From: Streptomyces sp. JHA26
GTDB lineage: Bacteria; Actinomycetota; Actinomycetes; Streptomycetales; Streptomycetaceae
DNA length: 64,000 nucleotides
Reading direction: 5' to 3'
NCBI RefSeq assembly: GCF_002005565.1
Contig: NZ_BDJC01000017.1
Location: forward strand, 50,176 to 114,175
Shown here: positions 55,352 to 63,955 of the stretch, piece after piece
Layout: every line of letters begins with the position of its first letter
Numbering within the stretch: the stretch's first letter is position 1
Position numbers and translations under genes: made by a program
The notes under the pieces: model-generated
What the model was told of the DNA's origin: nothing
The model's database searches: none
What the model saw: the letters and a program-made list of their open reading frames with translations, nothing else

Positions 55352-55649
55352 CGCTGCCGGCTCCTTGCTGAAGCGTGAACGGTGATCTGACGCGGTCCAT
55401 TGTGGACCGCGGCACTGACAGCGACCGACCAGGACCCGTCACGGGCTGCCCGGCCCGGCGCTGCCCGCAGGGTACGCCCTCGCCCCGCGCCCCCGTCCCC
55501 GGCGGTCGCCGGCCCGATCTCGCTCTCGGCGTACGAGGTCCGGGAACTCCACCGGCGGCCCGCACGCTTGCATACAGTGGCAGGACCGGCGGAATTCCGC
55601 AGTTCCGCCCGATGTTTCCATCCGGATTTCCGCGATCGAAGGGACGTAC
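55352..55649. other. parC-M16 divergent intergenic region with an inverted repeat
   Basis: 298 bp. CGCGGTCCA-TTG-TGGACCGCG (55391-55411) is a perfect 9-bp-arm inverted repeat 40 bp before the parC start, a possible operator or leader hairpin. CATACAGT at 55571-55578 could be part of the M16 promoter. Nothing else was recognised. Confidence 0.5.
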
Positions 55650-57002
55650 ATGCCCATGGGTCACACGGCCACAGCCCAGGCAGGCTCCGGCGGCCTGACA
55701 GCGACCGAGCACCGCCTGGCCAACGGCCTGCGCGTGGTGCTCTCCGAGGACCACCTGACCCCGGTCGCGGCGGTGTGCCTCTGGTACGACGTCGGCTCGC
55801 GCCACGAGGTCAAGGGGCGCACCGGTCTGGCTCACCTCTTCGAGCACCTGATGTTCCAGGGCTCCGCCCAGGTCAAGGGCAACGGCCACTTCGAGCTGGT
55901 GCAGGGCGCCGGCGGCTCGCTCAACGGCACCACCAGCTTCGAGCGCACCAACTACTTCGAGACCATGCCGGCCCACCAGCTGGAGCTCGCCCTCTGGCTG
56001 GAGGCCGACCGCATGGGCTCCCTGCTCGCCGCCCTGGACGAGGAGTCCATGGAGAACCAGCGGGACGTCGTCAAGAACGAGCGCCGCCAGCGCTACGACA
56101 ACGTGCCCTACGGCACGGCGTTCGAGAAGCTGACCGCCCTGGCGTACCCGGAGGGCCACCCGTACCACCACACGCCGATCGGCTCGATGGCGGACCTGGA
56201 CGCGGCGACGCTGGAGGACGCGCGCGCGTTCTTCCGCACCTACTACGCGCCGAACAACGCGGTGCTGTCCGTCGTCGGCGACATCGACCCCGAGCAGACG
56301 CTCGCCTGGATCGAGAAGTACTTCGGCTCCATCCCGTCGCACGACGGCAAGCCCGCCCCCCGGGACGGCTCGCTGCCCGACGTCATGGGCGAGCAGCTGC
56401 GCGAGGTCGTCGAGGAGGAGGTCCCGGCGCGCGCCCTGATGGCGGCCTACCGCCTGCCGGAGGACGGCACGCGCGCGTGCGACGCGGCCGACCTGGCCCT
56501 GACCGTCCTGGGTGGCGGCGAGTCGTCCCGCCTGTACAACCGGCTCGTGCGGCGCGACCGCACGGCCGTGGCCGCCGGCTTCGGTCTGCTGCGGCTCGCC
56601 GGGGCGCCCTCCCTGGGCTGGCTGGACGTGAAGACGTCCGGTGACGTGGAGGTGCCCGTCATCGAGTCGGCCATCGACGAGGAGCTCGCCCGGTTCGCCG
56701 AGGAGGGCCCCACGGCCGAGGAGATGGAGCGCGCCCAGGCCCAGCTGGAGCGCGAGTGGCTCGACCGCCTCGGCACGGTCGCCGGCCGCGCCGACGAACT
56801 GTGCCGCTACGCCGTCCTGTTCGGCGACCCGCAGCTCGCCCTCACCGCCGTGCAGCGGGTGCTCGAGGTGACGGCCGAGGAGGTCCAGGAGGTCGCCAAG
56901 GCCCGCCTGCGCCCCGACAACCGCGCGGTGCTCGTCTACGAGCCGACCGCCCCCGCCGACGAGAACGACGCCACCGACGACGACGAGGAGGCGGCCAAGT
57001 GA
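55650..57002 (+). CDS. M16B zinc metallopeptidase, catalytic subunit
   Basis: 450 residues from ATG 55650 (ATG 55656 possible), with AAGGGA upstream. The inverted zinc motif HxxEH is in GLAHLFEHLMFQGS, with the downstream Glu ligand in ENQRDVVKNERRQRYD (about 75 residues on). The rest is the M16 alpha/beta sandwich (GDIDPEQTLAWIEKYFGSIP) and an acidic tail. It likely digests peptides and pairs with the next gene product, whose start codon overlaps this stop (GTGA). Related proteins in this class form heterodimers of active and inactive halves. Confidence 0.93.
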   Translation: MPMGHTATAQAGSGGLTATEHRLANGLRVVLSEDHLTPVAAVCLWYDVGSRHEVKGRTGLAHLFEHLMFQGSAQVKGNGHFELVQGAGGSLNGTTSFERTNYFETMPAHQLELALWLEADRMGSLLAALDEESMENQRDVVKNERRQRYDNVPYGTAFEKLTALAYPEGHPYHHTPIGSMADLDAATLEDARAFFRTYYAPNNAVLSVVGDIDPEQTLAWIEKYFGSIPSHDGKPAPRDGSLPDVMGEQLREVVEEEVPARALMAAYRLPEDGTRACDAADLALTVLGGGESSRLYNRLVRRDRTAVAAGFGLLRLAGAPSLGWLDVKTSGDVEVPVIESAIDEELARFAEEGPTAEEMERAQAQLEREWLDRLGTVAGRADELCRYAVLFGDPQLALTAVQRVLEVTAEEVQEVAKARLRPDNRAVLVYEPTAPADENDATDDDEEAAK

Positions 57003-58387
57003 CCGAGCTCGCCACCATGGAATTCCACCCCCAGCCGCAGGCCGGCGAGCCCAAGCCCTGGGCGTTCCCCGCCCCCGAGCGCGGCAGCCTCGACAACGGC
57101 CTCACCGTGCTGCGCTGCCACCGCCCCGGCCAGCAGGTCGTCGCCGTCGAGGTCTCGCTGAACGCGCCCCTGGACGCCGAGCCCGCCGGTCTGGACGGTG
57201 TCGCCACGATCATGGCGCGCGCGTTCTCCGAGGGCACCGACAAGCACTCCGCCGAGGAGTTCGCCGCCGAGCTGGAGCGCTGCGGCGCCACCCTCGACGC
57301 GCACGCGGACCACCCCGGCGTCCGGCTGAGCCTGGAGGTGCCCGTCTCGCGCCTCGCCAAGGCCCTGGGTCTGGTCGCCGACGCGCTCAGGGCGCCCGCG
57401 TTCGCCGACAGCGAGGTCGAACGGCTGGTGCGCAACCGGCTCGACGAGATCCCGCACGAGCTCGCCAACCCCTCCCGGCGCGCGGCCAAGGAGCTGTCCA
57501 AGGAGCTGTTCCCGGCCGACTCGCGCATGTCGCGCCCGCGTCAGGGCACCGAGGAGACGGTCGCGAACATCGACGCGGCGGCCGTCCGCGCCTTCTACGA
57601 GAAGCACGTCCGCCCCGCCGCGGCCACCGCGGTGATCGTCGGCGACCTCACCGGCGTCGACCTCGACGCGCTGCTCGGTGACACCCTCGGCGCGTGGACC
57701 GGTTCCGCCGCCGAACCGCGCCCCGTGCCGCCGGTGACCGCCGACGACACCGGACGGGTCGTCATCGTGGACCGCCCCGGCGCCGTCCAGACGCAGCTGC
57801 TGATCGGCCGCACCGGGCCCGACCGGCACGACCGCGTGTGGCCCGCGCAGGTCCTCGGCACGTACTGCCTGGGCGGCACCCTCACCTCGCGCCTGGACCG
57901 CGTCCTGCGCGAGGAGAAGGGCTACACCTACGGCGTGCGGGCCTTCGGGCAGGTCCTGCGTTCCGCGCCCGACGGCACGGGCGCCTCGATGCTCGCCATC
58001 AGCGGCTCCGTCGACACGCCCAACACCGGCCCGGCGCTGCAGGACCTGTGGACGGTGCTGCGCACGCTCGCCGAGGGCGGGCTCACCGACGCCGAACGCG
58101 ACGTCGCCGTGCAGAACCTGGTGGGCGTGGCGCCGCTGAAGTACGAGACGGCGGCGGCCGTCGCGAGCACGCTGGCCGACCAGGTCGAGCAGTACCTGCC
58201 CGACGACTACCAGGCCACGCTGTACCGCCAACTCGCCGCCACGGGCACCGTGGAGGCCACCGCGGCGGTCGTCAGCGCCTTCCCGGTGGACCGTCTGGTG
58301 ACGGTCCTCGTCGGCGACGCGGCGCAGATCAAGGAGCCCGTCGAGGCCCTCGGCATCGGCGAAGTCACCGTGGTGGCCGCCGAGTAG
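56999..58387 (+). CDS. M16B peptidase-like subunit lacking the zinc site
   Basis: 462 residues, GTG 56999 overlapping the previous stop by 4 nt. The position of HxxEH reads GVATIMARAFSEGT, so zinc and catalytic residues are missing. The R-Y pair used by the second M16 half for substrate binding is retained (REEKGYTYGVRAFG). The two genes therefore encode an active/inactive M16B pair working as a heterodimer, like mitochondrial processing peptidase. No export signal is seen in either subunit. Confidence 0.92.
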   Translation: MTELATMEFHPQPQAGEPKPWAFPAPERGSLDNGLTVLRCHRPGQQVVAVEVSLNAPLDAEPAGLDGVATIMARAFSEGTDKHSAEEFAAELERCGATLDAHADHPGVRLSLEVPVSRLAKALGLVADALRAPAFADSEVERLVRNRLDEIPHELANPSRRAAKELSKELFPADSRMSRPRQGTEETVANIDAAAVRAFYEKHVRPAAATAVIVGDLTGVDLDALLGDTLGAWTGSAAEPRPVPPVTADDTGRVVIVDRPGAVQTQLLIGRTGPDRHDRVWPAQVLGTYCLGGTLTSRLDRVLREEKGYTYGVRAFGQVLRSAPDGTGASMLAISGSVDTPNTGPALQDLWTVLRTLAEGGLTDAERDVAVQNLVGVAPLKYETAAAVASTLADQVEQYLPDDYQATLYRQLAATGTVEATAAVVSAFPVDRLVTVLVGDAAQIKEPVEALGIGEVTVVAAE

Positions 58388-58505
58388 CGGTACGCGCGCG
58401 TGACGGCCCCGGTGACCCGAGCGTCACCGGGGCCGCCGTATGTCCGAATTGGGGGAGAGGCTGCCCGTCTGCCCTGTGGCATGCGCTACAAAAAGCCGGT
58501 TGCGT

Positions 58506-58535
58506 TTGAGGATCGAAGACAGCCGCGTCTAGCGT
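58506..58535 (+). promoter_or_regulatory. Promoter of the riboswitch-M23 transcript
   Basis: TTGAGG (58506-58511), 18-bp spacer and TAGCGT (58530-58535), about 50 bp before the riboswitch. Good spacing for an HrdB-type promoter. Confidence 0.55.
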
Positions 58536-58584
58536 CGTCCGGGCTGTTCGTCAGGCAGTGCGCCGCACCCGCGGCACCGGACAG

Positions 58585-58730
58585 TCATCGCCGAGTCCCC
58601 GTACGGCGCGAGCCAGGGGAGCCGGGGACCCATCGCAGTCCCTGGGGTGAATCGGACGCCCGCGCTTCGGCGAGGGGGTCCGTAGGAGACCTTCCTGCTC
58701 CGAACCCGTCAGCTAACCCGGTAGGCGAGA
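58585..58730 (+). ncRNA. ydaO/yuaA (c-di-AMP) riboswitch
   Basis: The 3' half carries the conserved block CCGAACCCGTCAGCTAACCC followed by GGTAGGCGA; the 5' half has the CGCCGAGTCCCCG segment and a GGGGAGCCGGGGACCC element. TCGCC (58588-58592) pairs with GGCGA (58724-58728) to close stem P1. The class binds cyclic di-AMP and in Streptomyces lies upstream of cell-wall hydrolase genes, as here. The ligand-bound form normally lowers expression. Confidence 0.88.
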
Positions 58731-58754
58731 GGGAAGGAAAGGACCAGCCTCTAC

Positions 58755-59519
58755 ATGGCGTTCACGCGCGCCACCGGGAAGCACCGCCGTCCCGGCCGCA
58801 TGCACCGCACCACCGTTCGCGCGGCGGGCGTCGCGGCCCTCGCCACCACCGGCGTCGTCGGCACCCTCGCGGCCCCGGCCCTCGCCGCGGAGCCCGAGCC
58901 CGAGCAGACCGGGCTGACCCCGGTCGTCACCATCGGCGACTCCATCGCCGCCGAGATCGACGCCCAGGCCGCCGCGCAGAAGCAGGCGGCCCTGGACGCC
59001 GCCGCCCGCGAGGCGGCGATGGAGGCCGCGCGCGAGCGGGCCGCGGAGGCCGCCGAGGAGGCGCGCGAGGCCAAGGAGCGCGCCGCGCGCGAGGCGGAGC
59101 GCGAGCGCCTCAACACCTTCGTCGCGCCGATCGCCGGTTCCTACGTGTCCACGGCCTACCGGGCCGGCAGCTCCCTGTGGTCCTCCGGCAGCCACACCGG
59201 CATCGACTTCCACGCCTCCACCGGCACCTCGGTGCACGCGGTCGGCGTCGGCACCGTCGTCGAGGCCGGCTGGGGCGGCGCGTACGGCAACCAGGTCGTG
59301 ATCAGGATGCACGACGGCACGTACACCCAGTACGGCCACCTGTCCTCCATCGGCGTCTCGGTCGGCCAGTCGGTCGACGCGGGCCAGCAGATCGGCCTCT
59401 CCGGCGCCACCGGCAACGTCACCGGCCCGCACCTGCACTTCGAGGCCCGCACGAGCCCGGAGTACGGCTCGGACATGGACCCCGTCGCCTACCTCCGCTC
59501 CCACGGCGTGAACCTCTGA
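58755..59519 (+). CDS. Secreted M23 peptidase (LytM/NlpD-like cell-wall endopeptidase)
   Basis: 254 residues. A signal peptide (basic N-terminus, VAALATTGVVGTLAAPALAA) is cut near residue 46. A short linker leads to an Ala/Glu/Arg coiled coil (about residues 75-120, EAREAKERAAREAERERL). The C-terminal M23 domain has the zinc ligands HTGIDFH (HxxxD) and GPHLHFE (HxH) and the TQYGHLS loop. It cuts peptide cross-links of peptidoglycan in growth or germination. Expression is under a c-di-AMP riboswitch; AAGGAAAGG before ATG 58755 is the likely ribosome binding site. Confidence 0.95.
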   Translation: MAFTRATGKHRRPGRMHRTTVRAAGVAALATTGVVGTLAAPALAAEPEPEQTGLTPVVTIGDSIAAEIDAQAAAQKQAALDAAAREAAMEAARERAAEAAEEAREAKERAAREAERERLNTFVAPIAGSYVSTAYRAGSSLWSSGSHTGIDFHASTGTSVHAVGVGTVVEAGWGGAYGNQVVIRMHDGTYTQYGHLSSIGVSVGQSVDAGQQIGLSGATGNVTGPHLHFEARTSPEYGSDMDPVAYLRSHGVNL

Positions 59520-59546
59520 CGACGGGCGGCACGGTCCGCACGGCAT

Positions 59547-59583
59547 CCCGAAGGCCCCGGCTCCCCGAGCCCGGGCCTTCGGG
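59547..59583 (+). terminator. Terminator after the M23 peptidase gene
   Basis: A 16-bp stem with one mismatch (59547-59562 with 59568-59583), then GCTTTCC, 27 bp after the stop. Confidence 0.75.
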
Positions 59584-59778
59584 CTTTCCGGTTTCGCCGC
59601 CGCCGTTTCGCCGCCGCCGTTTCCTACCGCCGTTTCCCGTCCCGTTTCCGGCACGTGAACGACCAAAAAACATCCACGAATTCCCGCTCTCCGTCCGAAA
59701 GCGCGGCGCATTGGCCTAGAGTCACGGAAACACGTGTCCATCGTCGACGTTTCACGGGGATCAAGGCGGAGGTCGGAC

Positions 59779-60471
59779 ATGCGCATTCCGGCGCACTCGG
59801 TGTGCACGGCGATCAGGGACGACATCGTCGCCGGGGTCCACGGCCGCGGCAGCCGGCTCACCGAGGAGCTGCTCGCCCGCCGCTACGGCGTCTCCCGCGT
59901 CCCCGTCCGCGAGGCGCTGCGCACCCTGGAGGCCGAGGGCTTCGTGGTGACCCGGCGGCACGCGGGCGCGTGCGTCGCGGAACCCACCGAGCAGGAGGCC
60001 GCCGACCTGCTCGAGACCCGCACGCTGCTGGAGCCCCTCGGCGCCTCCCGCGCGGCCCGGCGCCGCACCGAGGCCCACCTCAGGGTGCTGCGGGGCCTGG
60101 TCAGGCTGGGGCAGGAGCGTGCGCGGCAGGGGCGCGGCGAGGACCTGCGCGCGCTGGGCGGCTGGTTCCACGAGACCCTCGCCCAGGCGGCCGGCAGTCC
60201 CTCGCTCGCGGCGATGCTGACCCAGCTGCGCCGCAAGATCGACTGGATGTACCGCGTGGAGACGCCGCCCGGTGCGGCGGAGCACTGGGCGGAGCACGGC
60301 GCGGTCGTCGACGCGGTGGCGCGCGGCGACGGGGACCGCGCGCGGGCGCTCATGGCGCTGCACGTCGAGCGGTCGGCATCGGCGCACCGGCTGCGCTTCA
60401 CCTCCGGCGACCGTCCGGGCGGTGTGAGGAATGCGCAACGTCCCGTAAACATGCCGGTCCTGCGGAATTAA
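59779..60471 (+). CDS. GntR/FadR-family transcriptional regulator
   Basis: 230 residues from ATG 59779, with GGAGG at 59768-59772. The N-terminal wHTH reads AIRDDIVAGVHGRGSRLTEELLARRYGVSRVPVREALRTLEAEGFV (residues about 8-55). The C-terminal FCD domain (LLETRTLLEPLGASRAARRR, GGWFHETLAQAAGSPSLAAML, HGAVVDAVARGDGDRAR) retains the His/Asp positions usually binding a metal and a small organic acid. It is convergent with ptsH. Target genes and ligand are unknown; one possibility is sugar or organic-acid control near HPr, which is only a context guess. Confidence 0.9.
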   Translation: MRIPAHSVCTAIRDDIVAGVHGRGSRLTEELLARRYGVSRVPVREALRTLEAEGFVVTRRHAGACVAEPTEQEAADLLETRTLLEPLGASRAARRRTEAHLRVLRGLVRLGQERARQGRGEDLRALGGWFHETLAQAAGSPSLAAMLTQLRRKIDWMYRVETPPGAAEHWAEHGAVVDAVARGDGDRARALMALHVERSASAHRLRFTSGDRPGGVRNAQRPVNMPVLRN

Positions 60472-60539
60472 CACGGGTGCCGTATACGAAAAAGGGGGGA
60501 ATTCAGGGGGCTGTTTCCGCTGCCTGGACCGGGGGTGGG

Positions 60540-60573
60540 AAAAGGCCCGCCCGGTGGTCCGGGCGAGCCTTTT
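60540..60573. terminator. Bidirectional terminator, GntR gene / ptsH
   Basis: A 15-bp stem with one mismatch (60540-60554 with 60559-60573) whose outer bases are A:T, giving a terminal TTTT rightwards and leftwards. Confidence 0.8.
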
Positions 60574-60588
60574 CGGGGTGCCGTCACA

Positions 60589-60870
60589 TCAGACGGTCTC
60601 GGGAAGCTCCTCGAGCCCCTCGGAGACCAGCTTCGCCAGCCGGTCCAGGGCCGCGTCCGCGCCCTCGGCGTCGGAGGCGAGGACGATCTCCTCGCCCCCC
60701 TGGGCACCCAGGCCCAGGACGGCCAGCATGGAGGCCGCGTTGACGGGGTTGCCGTCGGCCTTGGCGATCGTCACCGGGACGCCTGTGGCCGTGGCGGCTC
60801 GGACGAAGATGGAGGCGGGGCGGGCGTGGAGGCCCTCGGCCCAGCCGACGTTGACGCGGCGCTCAGCCAT
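60589..60870 (-). CDS. ptsH: Phosphocarrier protein HPr
   Basis: 93 residues. HPr passes phosphate from enzyme I to sugar-specific EIIA. The active-site His15 is in EGLHARPAS; the regulatory-serine region reads NAASMLAVLGLG with Ser47 near the position phosphorylated by HPr kinase in Firmicutes. The fold continues to EELPETV. As in other Streptomyces, ptsH stands apart from the enzyme I gene. ATG 60870 is preceded by AAGGGC. Convergent with the GntR gene and divergent from the acetyltransferase fusion. Confidence 0.97.
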   Translation of the reverse strand: MAERRVNVGWAEGLHARPASIFVRAATATGVPVTIAKADGNPVNAASMLAVLGLGAQGGEEIVLASDAEGADAALDRLAKLVSEGLEELPETV

Positions 60871-61032
60871 GTGTTGCTGCCCTTCAGGTGTTCAGGTTGT
60901 CTAGACCAGTTTCCCACATCATGAAGCATGGCCGGACGGCCGTGCACCGTCCGGGACGGCCGTCGGACCGCGGCCTCGGCCCGACCTTCCGTCCTCCACA
61001 GCCTGCCCCGCGCCGTTGTCGTACGCGAGCCG

Positions 61033-61038
61033 TACTCT
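61033..61038 (+). promoter_or_regulatory. -10 hexamer of a leaderless promoter
   Basis: TACTCT ends 7 nt before ATG 61046; no Shine-Dalgarno is present. Confidence 0.45.
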
Positions 61039-61045
61039 GGGGCCC

Positions 61046-63955
61046 ATGCAGACCTCGTCGGACCGGCACGAGTACCCCGCCCACTGGGAAGCCGACGTGG
61101 TGCTGCGCGACGGCGGCACCGCGCGCGTCCGCCCCATCACCGTTGATGACGCCGAGCGCCTGGTCAGCTTCTACGAGCAGGTCTCCGACGAGTCGAAGTA
61201 CTACCGCTTCTTCGCGCCGTACCCTCGCCTGTCCGCCAAGGACGTCCACCGCTTCACGCACCACGACTTCGTGGACCGGGTGGGACTCGCGGCCACCGTC
61301 GGCGGCGAGTTCATCGCCACCGTACGCTACGACCGGATCGGCGCCGGCGGAACACCCGCTTCCGCCCCGGCCGACGAGGCCGAGGTCGCCTTCCTCGTCC
61401 AGGACGCCCACCAGGGCCGGGGCGTCGCCTCCGCGCTCCTGGAGCACATCGCCGCCGTCGCCCGGGAGCGCGGCATCCGCCGCTTCGCCGCCGAGGTGCT
61501 GCCCGCGAACACCAAGATGATCAAGGTGTTCATGGACGCCGGGTACACCCAGAAGCGGAGCTTCGAGGACGGCGTGGTCCGCCTGGAGTTCGGCCTGGAA
61601 CCCACCGACCGCTCGCTCGCCGTGCAGTACGCGCGCGAACAGCGCGCGGAAGCCCGCTCGGTGCAGCGCCTGCTCCAGCCCGGCTCCGTCGCCGTCGTCG
61701 GTACCGGCCGCACCCCCGGCGGCGTCGGCCGCAGCATCCTCGGCAACCTCCGGGACGCGGGCTACACCGGCCGCCTCCACGCCGTGAACAAGGCGTTCCC
61801 CGAGGACCTGAAGGACATCGACGGGGTGCCCGCCCGCCGCTCGGTGCGCGACATCGACGGCCCCGTCGACCTCGCCGTCGTCACCGTGCCCGCCGAGCAC
61901 GTGCCCGAGGTCGTCGCCGAGTGCGGCGAACACGGCGTGCAGGGCCTCGTCGTGATCTCCGCCGGGTACGCCGACAGCGGCCCCGAGGGACGCGAACGCC
62001 AGCGGACCCTCGTGCGCCAGGCGCGCACGTACGGCATGCGGATCATCGGGCCCAACGCCTTCGGGATCATCAACACCTCCCCGGCGATCCGCCTCAACGC
62101 CTCCCTCGCCCCCGAGATGCCCCGCCCCGGCCGGATCGGCCTGTTCGCCCAGTCCGGCGCCATCGGCATCGCCCTGCTCTCCCGGCTGCACCGGCGCGGC
62201 GGCGGGGTCACCGGCGTGACCGGCGTGTCCACCTTCGTCTCCTCCGGCAACCGGGCCGACGTCTCCGGCAACGACGTCCTCCAGTACTGGTACGACGACC
62301 CCGAGACCGACGTCGCGCTGATGTACCTGGAGTCCATCGGCAACCCCCGCAAGTTCACCCGCCTGGCCCGGCGCACGGCGGCGTCCAAGCCGCTGGTCGT
62401 GGTGCAGGGCGCCCGGCACGGCGGCGTCGCGCCGCAGGGCCACGCCGTACGGGCGACGCGGCTGCCGCACGCGACGGTCTCCGCGCTGCTGCGGCAGGCC
62501 GGGGTGATCCGCGTCGACACGATCACCGACCTGGTCGACGCCGGGCTGCTGCTCGCCCGCCAGCCCCTGCCCGCCGGTCCACGGGTGGCCATCCTCGGGA
62601 ACTCGGAGTCCCTGGGACTGCTCACCTACGACGCGTGTCTGTCGGAGGGCCTGCGGCCGCACCCTCCGCTGGACCTGACGACGGCGGCCTCCGCGCAGGA
62701 CTTCCACGCGGCCCTGTCCCGGGCGCTGGCCGACGACACCTGCGACGCGGTGGTGGTGACCGCCATCCCGACGGTGGGGGAGGGGGCGGCCGGCGACGCG
62801 GCACTGGCCGAGGCGCTGCGCTCGGCGGCGACCGCGGTGCCCGACAAGCCCGTCCTCGTGGTGCACGTGGAGCTGGGCGGCCTCGCCCAGGCCCTGTCCG
62901 CCGCGGCGAGCACCGCACCGCAGGCCGCCCCGGGCCCCCCGCTCCCGGGGGCACCGGGCACCCCAGGCACCCCAGGCGCCCCAGGCACCCCAGGCACCCC
63001 GGACATCGCGGACGGCGGCCCCGCGCCGGAGCCGCCCATCGAGACCGCCGAGACCGCCGAGACCGCCGAGACCGCCCAGGCCCCGGAAGGGGCCCGCCTC
63101 ATCCCCGCCTATCCCGCCGCCGAACGCGCCGTCCGCGCCCTCGCCCAGGCCGTCGCCTACGCGCAGTGGCGCCGCGACGCCGCCGACCCCGGCAAGGTCC
63201 CGGAGTACGACGACATCGACGAGAAGGGCGCCGCCGAGCTGATCGCGGGCCACCTCGCGCGCGGGCAGGGCCTGGCGCTCGGCGACGACGACACCTGCGA
63301 GCTGCTCGGCAGGTACGGCATCCACGTCCACCGCGCCCTGCCCGCCCCCACCCCCGACGACGCCGTCGCCGCCGCCGGCGCGCTCGGCTACCCCGTCGCC
63401 CTCAAGGCCACCGCCCCGCACCTGCGCCACCGCGCCGACCTGGGCGGCGTCCGCCTCGACCTCGCGGACGAGGAACAACTGCGCCGGGCCTACGCCGAGC
63501 TGACCGAGCTCTTCGGCAGGCCCGAGGAACTGCGGCCGGTGGTACAGGGGATGGCGCCGCGCGGCGTCGACACGGTCGTCCGGGCGGTCATCGACCCGGC
63601 GGCCGGCGCGGTGCTCTCCTTCGGGCTCGCCGGGGCGGCCACCCAGCTCCTCGGCGACACGGCGCACCGGCTGATCCCGGTCACCGACCGGGAGGCCACT
63701 TCCCTGATCCGTTCGATCCGCACCGCGCCCCTCCTCTTCGGCTGGCGCGGCTCGGCCCCGGTCGACGCGGCCGCCCTGGAGGAACTGCTGCTGCGCGTCT
63801 CCCGGCTGGTCGACGACCACCCGGAGGTCGTCGCGGTCACCCTGGAGCCGGTCGTCGTCGCCCCGCGCGGACTGAGCGTCCTCGGCGCCTCCGTCCGCCT
63901 CGCGCCCCCACCCGCCCGGGACGACCTCGGCCCGCGGATGCTTCCGGCGTACTGA
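61046..63955 (+). CDS. GNAT acetyltransferase fused to NDP-forming acyl-CoA synthetase (Pat-type protein acetyltransferase)
   Basis: 969 residues. An N-terminal GNAT domain (about 20-190: RVRPITVDDAERLVSFYEQV, acyl-CoA loop QDAHQGRGVASALL) precedes a CoA-binding Rossmann domain (SVAVVGTGRTPGGVGRSIL), two succinyl-CoA-ligase-like domains (IGLFAQSGAIGIALLSRL, STFVSSGNRADVSGNDVLQY) and a C-terminal ATP-grasp domain (YPVALKATAPHLRHRADLGGV). GNAT-first order is the arrangement I recall for Streptomyces PatA, which acetylates acyl-CoA synthetases; Salmonella Pat has the reverse. Whether the synthetase phospho-His is kept is unclear (GHAVRAT is off register by one). A Pro/Gly/Thr repeat linker lies at about 635-680. 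ATG 61046 follows a -10 directly. Confidence 0.92.
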   Translation: MQTSSDRHEYPAHWEADVVLRDGGTARVRPITVDDAERLVSFYEQVSDESKYYRFFAPYPRLSAKDVHRFTHHDFVDRVGLAATVGGEFIATVRYDRIGAGGTPASAPADEAEVAFLVQDAHQGRGVASALLEHIAAVARERGIRRFAAEVLPANTKMIKVFMDAGYTQKRSFEDGVVRLEFGLEPTDRSLAVQYAREQRAEARSVQRLLQPGSVAVVGTGRTPGGVGRSILGNLRDAGYTGRLHAVNKAFPEDLKDIDGVPARRSVRDIDGPVDLAVVTVPAEHVPEVVAECGEHGVQGLVVISAGYADSGPEGRERQRTLVRQARTYGMRIIGPNAFGIINTSPAIRLNASLAPEMPRPGRIGLFAQSGAIGIALLSRLHRRGGGVTGVTGVSTFVSSGNRADVSGNDVLQYWYDDPETDVALMYLESIGNPRKFTRLARRTAASKPLVVVQGARHGGVAPQGHAVRATRLPHATVSALLRQAGVIRVDTITDLVDAGLLLARQPLPAGPRVAILGNSESLGLLTYDACLSEGLRPHPPLDLTTAASAQDFHAALSRALADDTCDAVVVTAIPTVGEGAAGDAALAEALRSAATAVPDKPVLVVHVELGGLAQALSAAASTAPQAAPGPPLPGAPGTPGTPGAPGTPGTPDIADGGPAPEPPIETAETAETAETAQAPEGARLIPAYPAAERAVRALAQAVAYAQWRRDAADPGKVPEYDDIDEKGAAELIAGHLARGQGLALGDDDTCELLGRYGIHVHRALPAPTPDDAVAAAGALGYPVALKATAPHLRHRADLGGVRLDLADEEQLRRAYAELTELFGRPEELRPVVQGMAPRGVDTVVRAVIDPAAGAVLSFGLAGAATQLLGDTAHRLIPVTDREATSLIRSIRTAPLLFGWRGSAPVDAAALEELLLRVSRLVDDHPEVVAVTLEPVVVAPRGLSVLGASVRLAPPPARDDLGPRMLPAY
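62947..63080 (+). repeat. Two short tandem repeats in the Pat-like gene
   Basis: GGCRCCCCA 9-bp units, about five or six copies (62950-63000), code PGTPGTPGAPGTPGTP. Then GAGACCGCC 9-bp units, four copies (63043-63078), code ETAETAETAETA. Both are in frame and lie in the interdomain linker. Confidence 0.8.

Noticed and set aside
59590..59640. GTTTCGCCGCCGCC repeat block before the GntR gene
   Set aside because: Too short and low in complexity to claim as a functional repeat; probably replication slippage.
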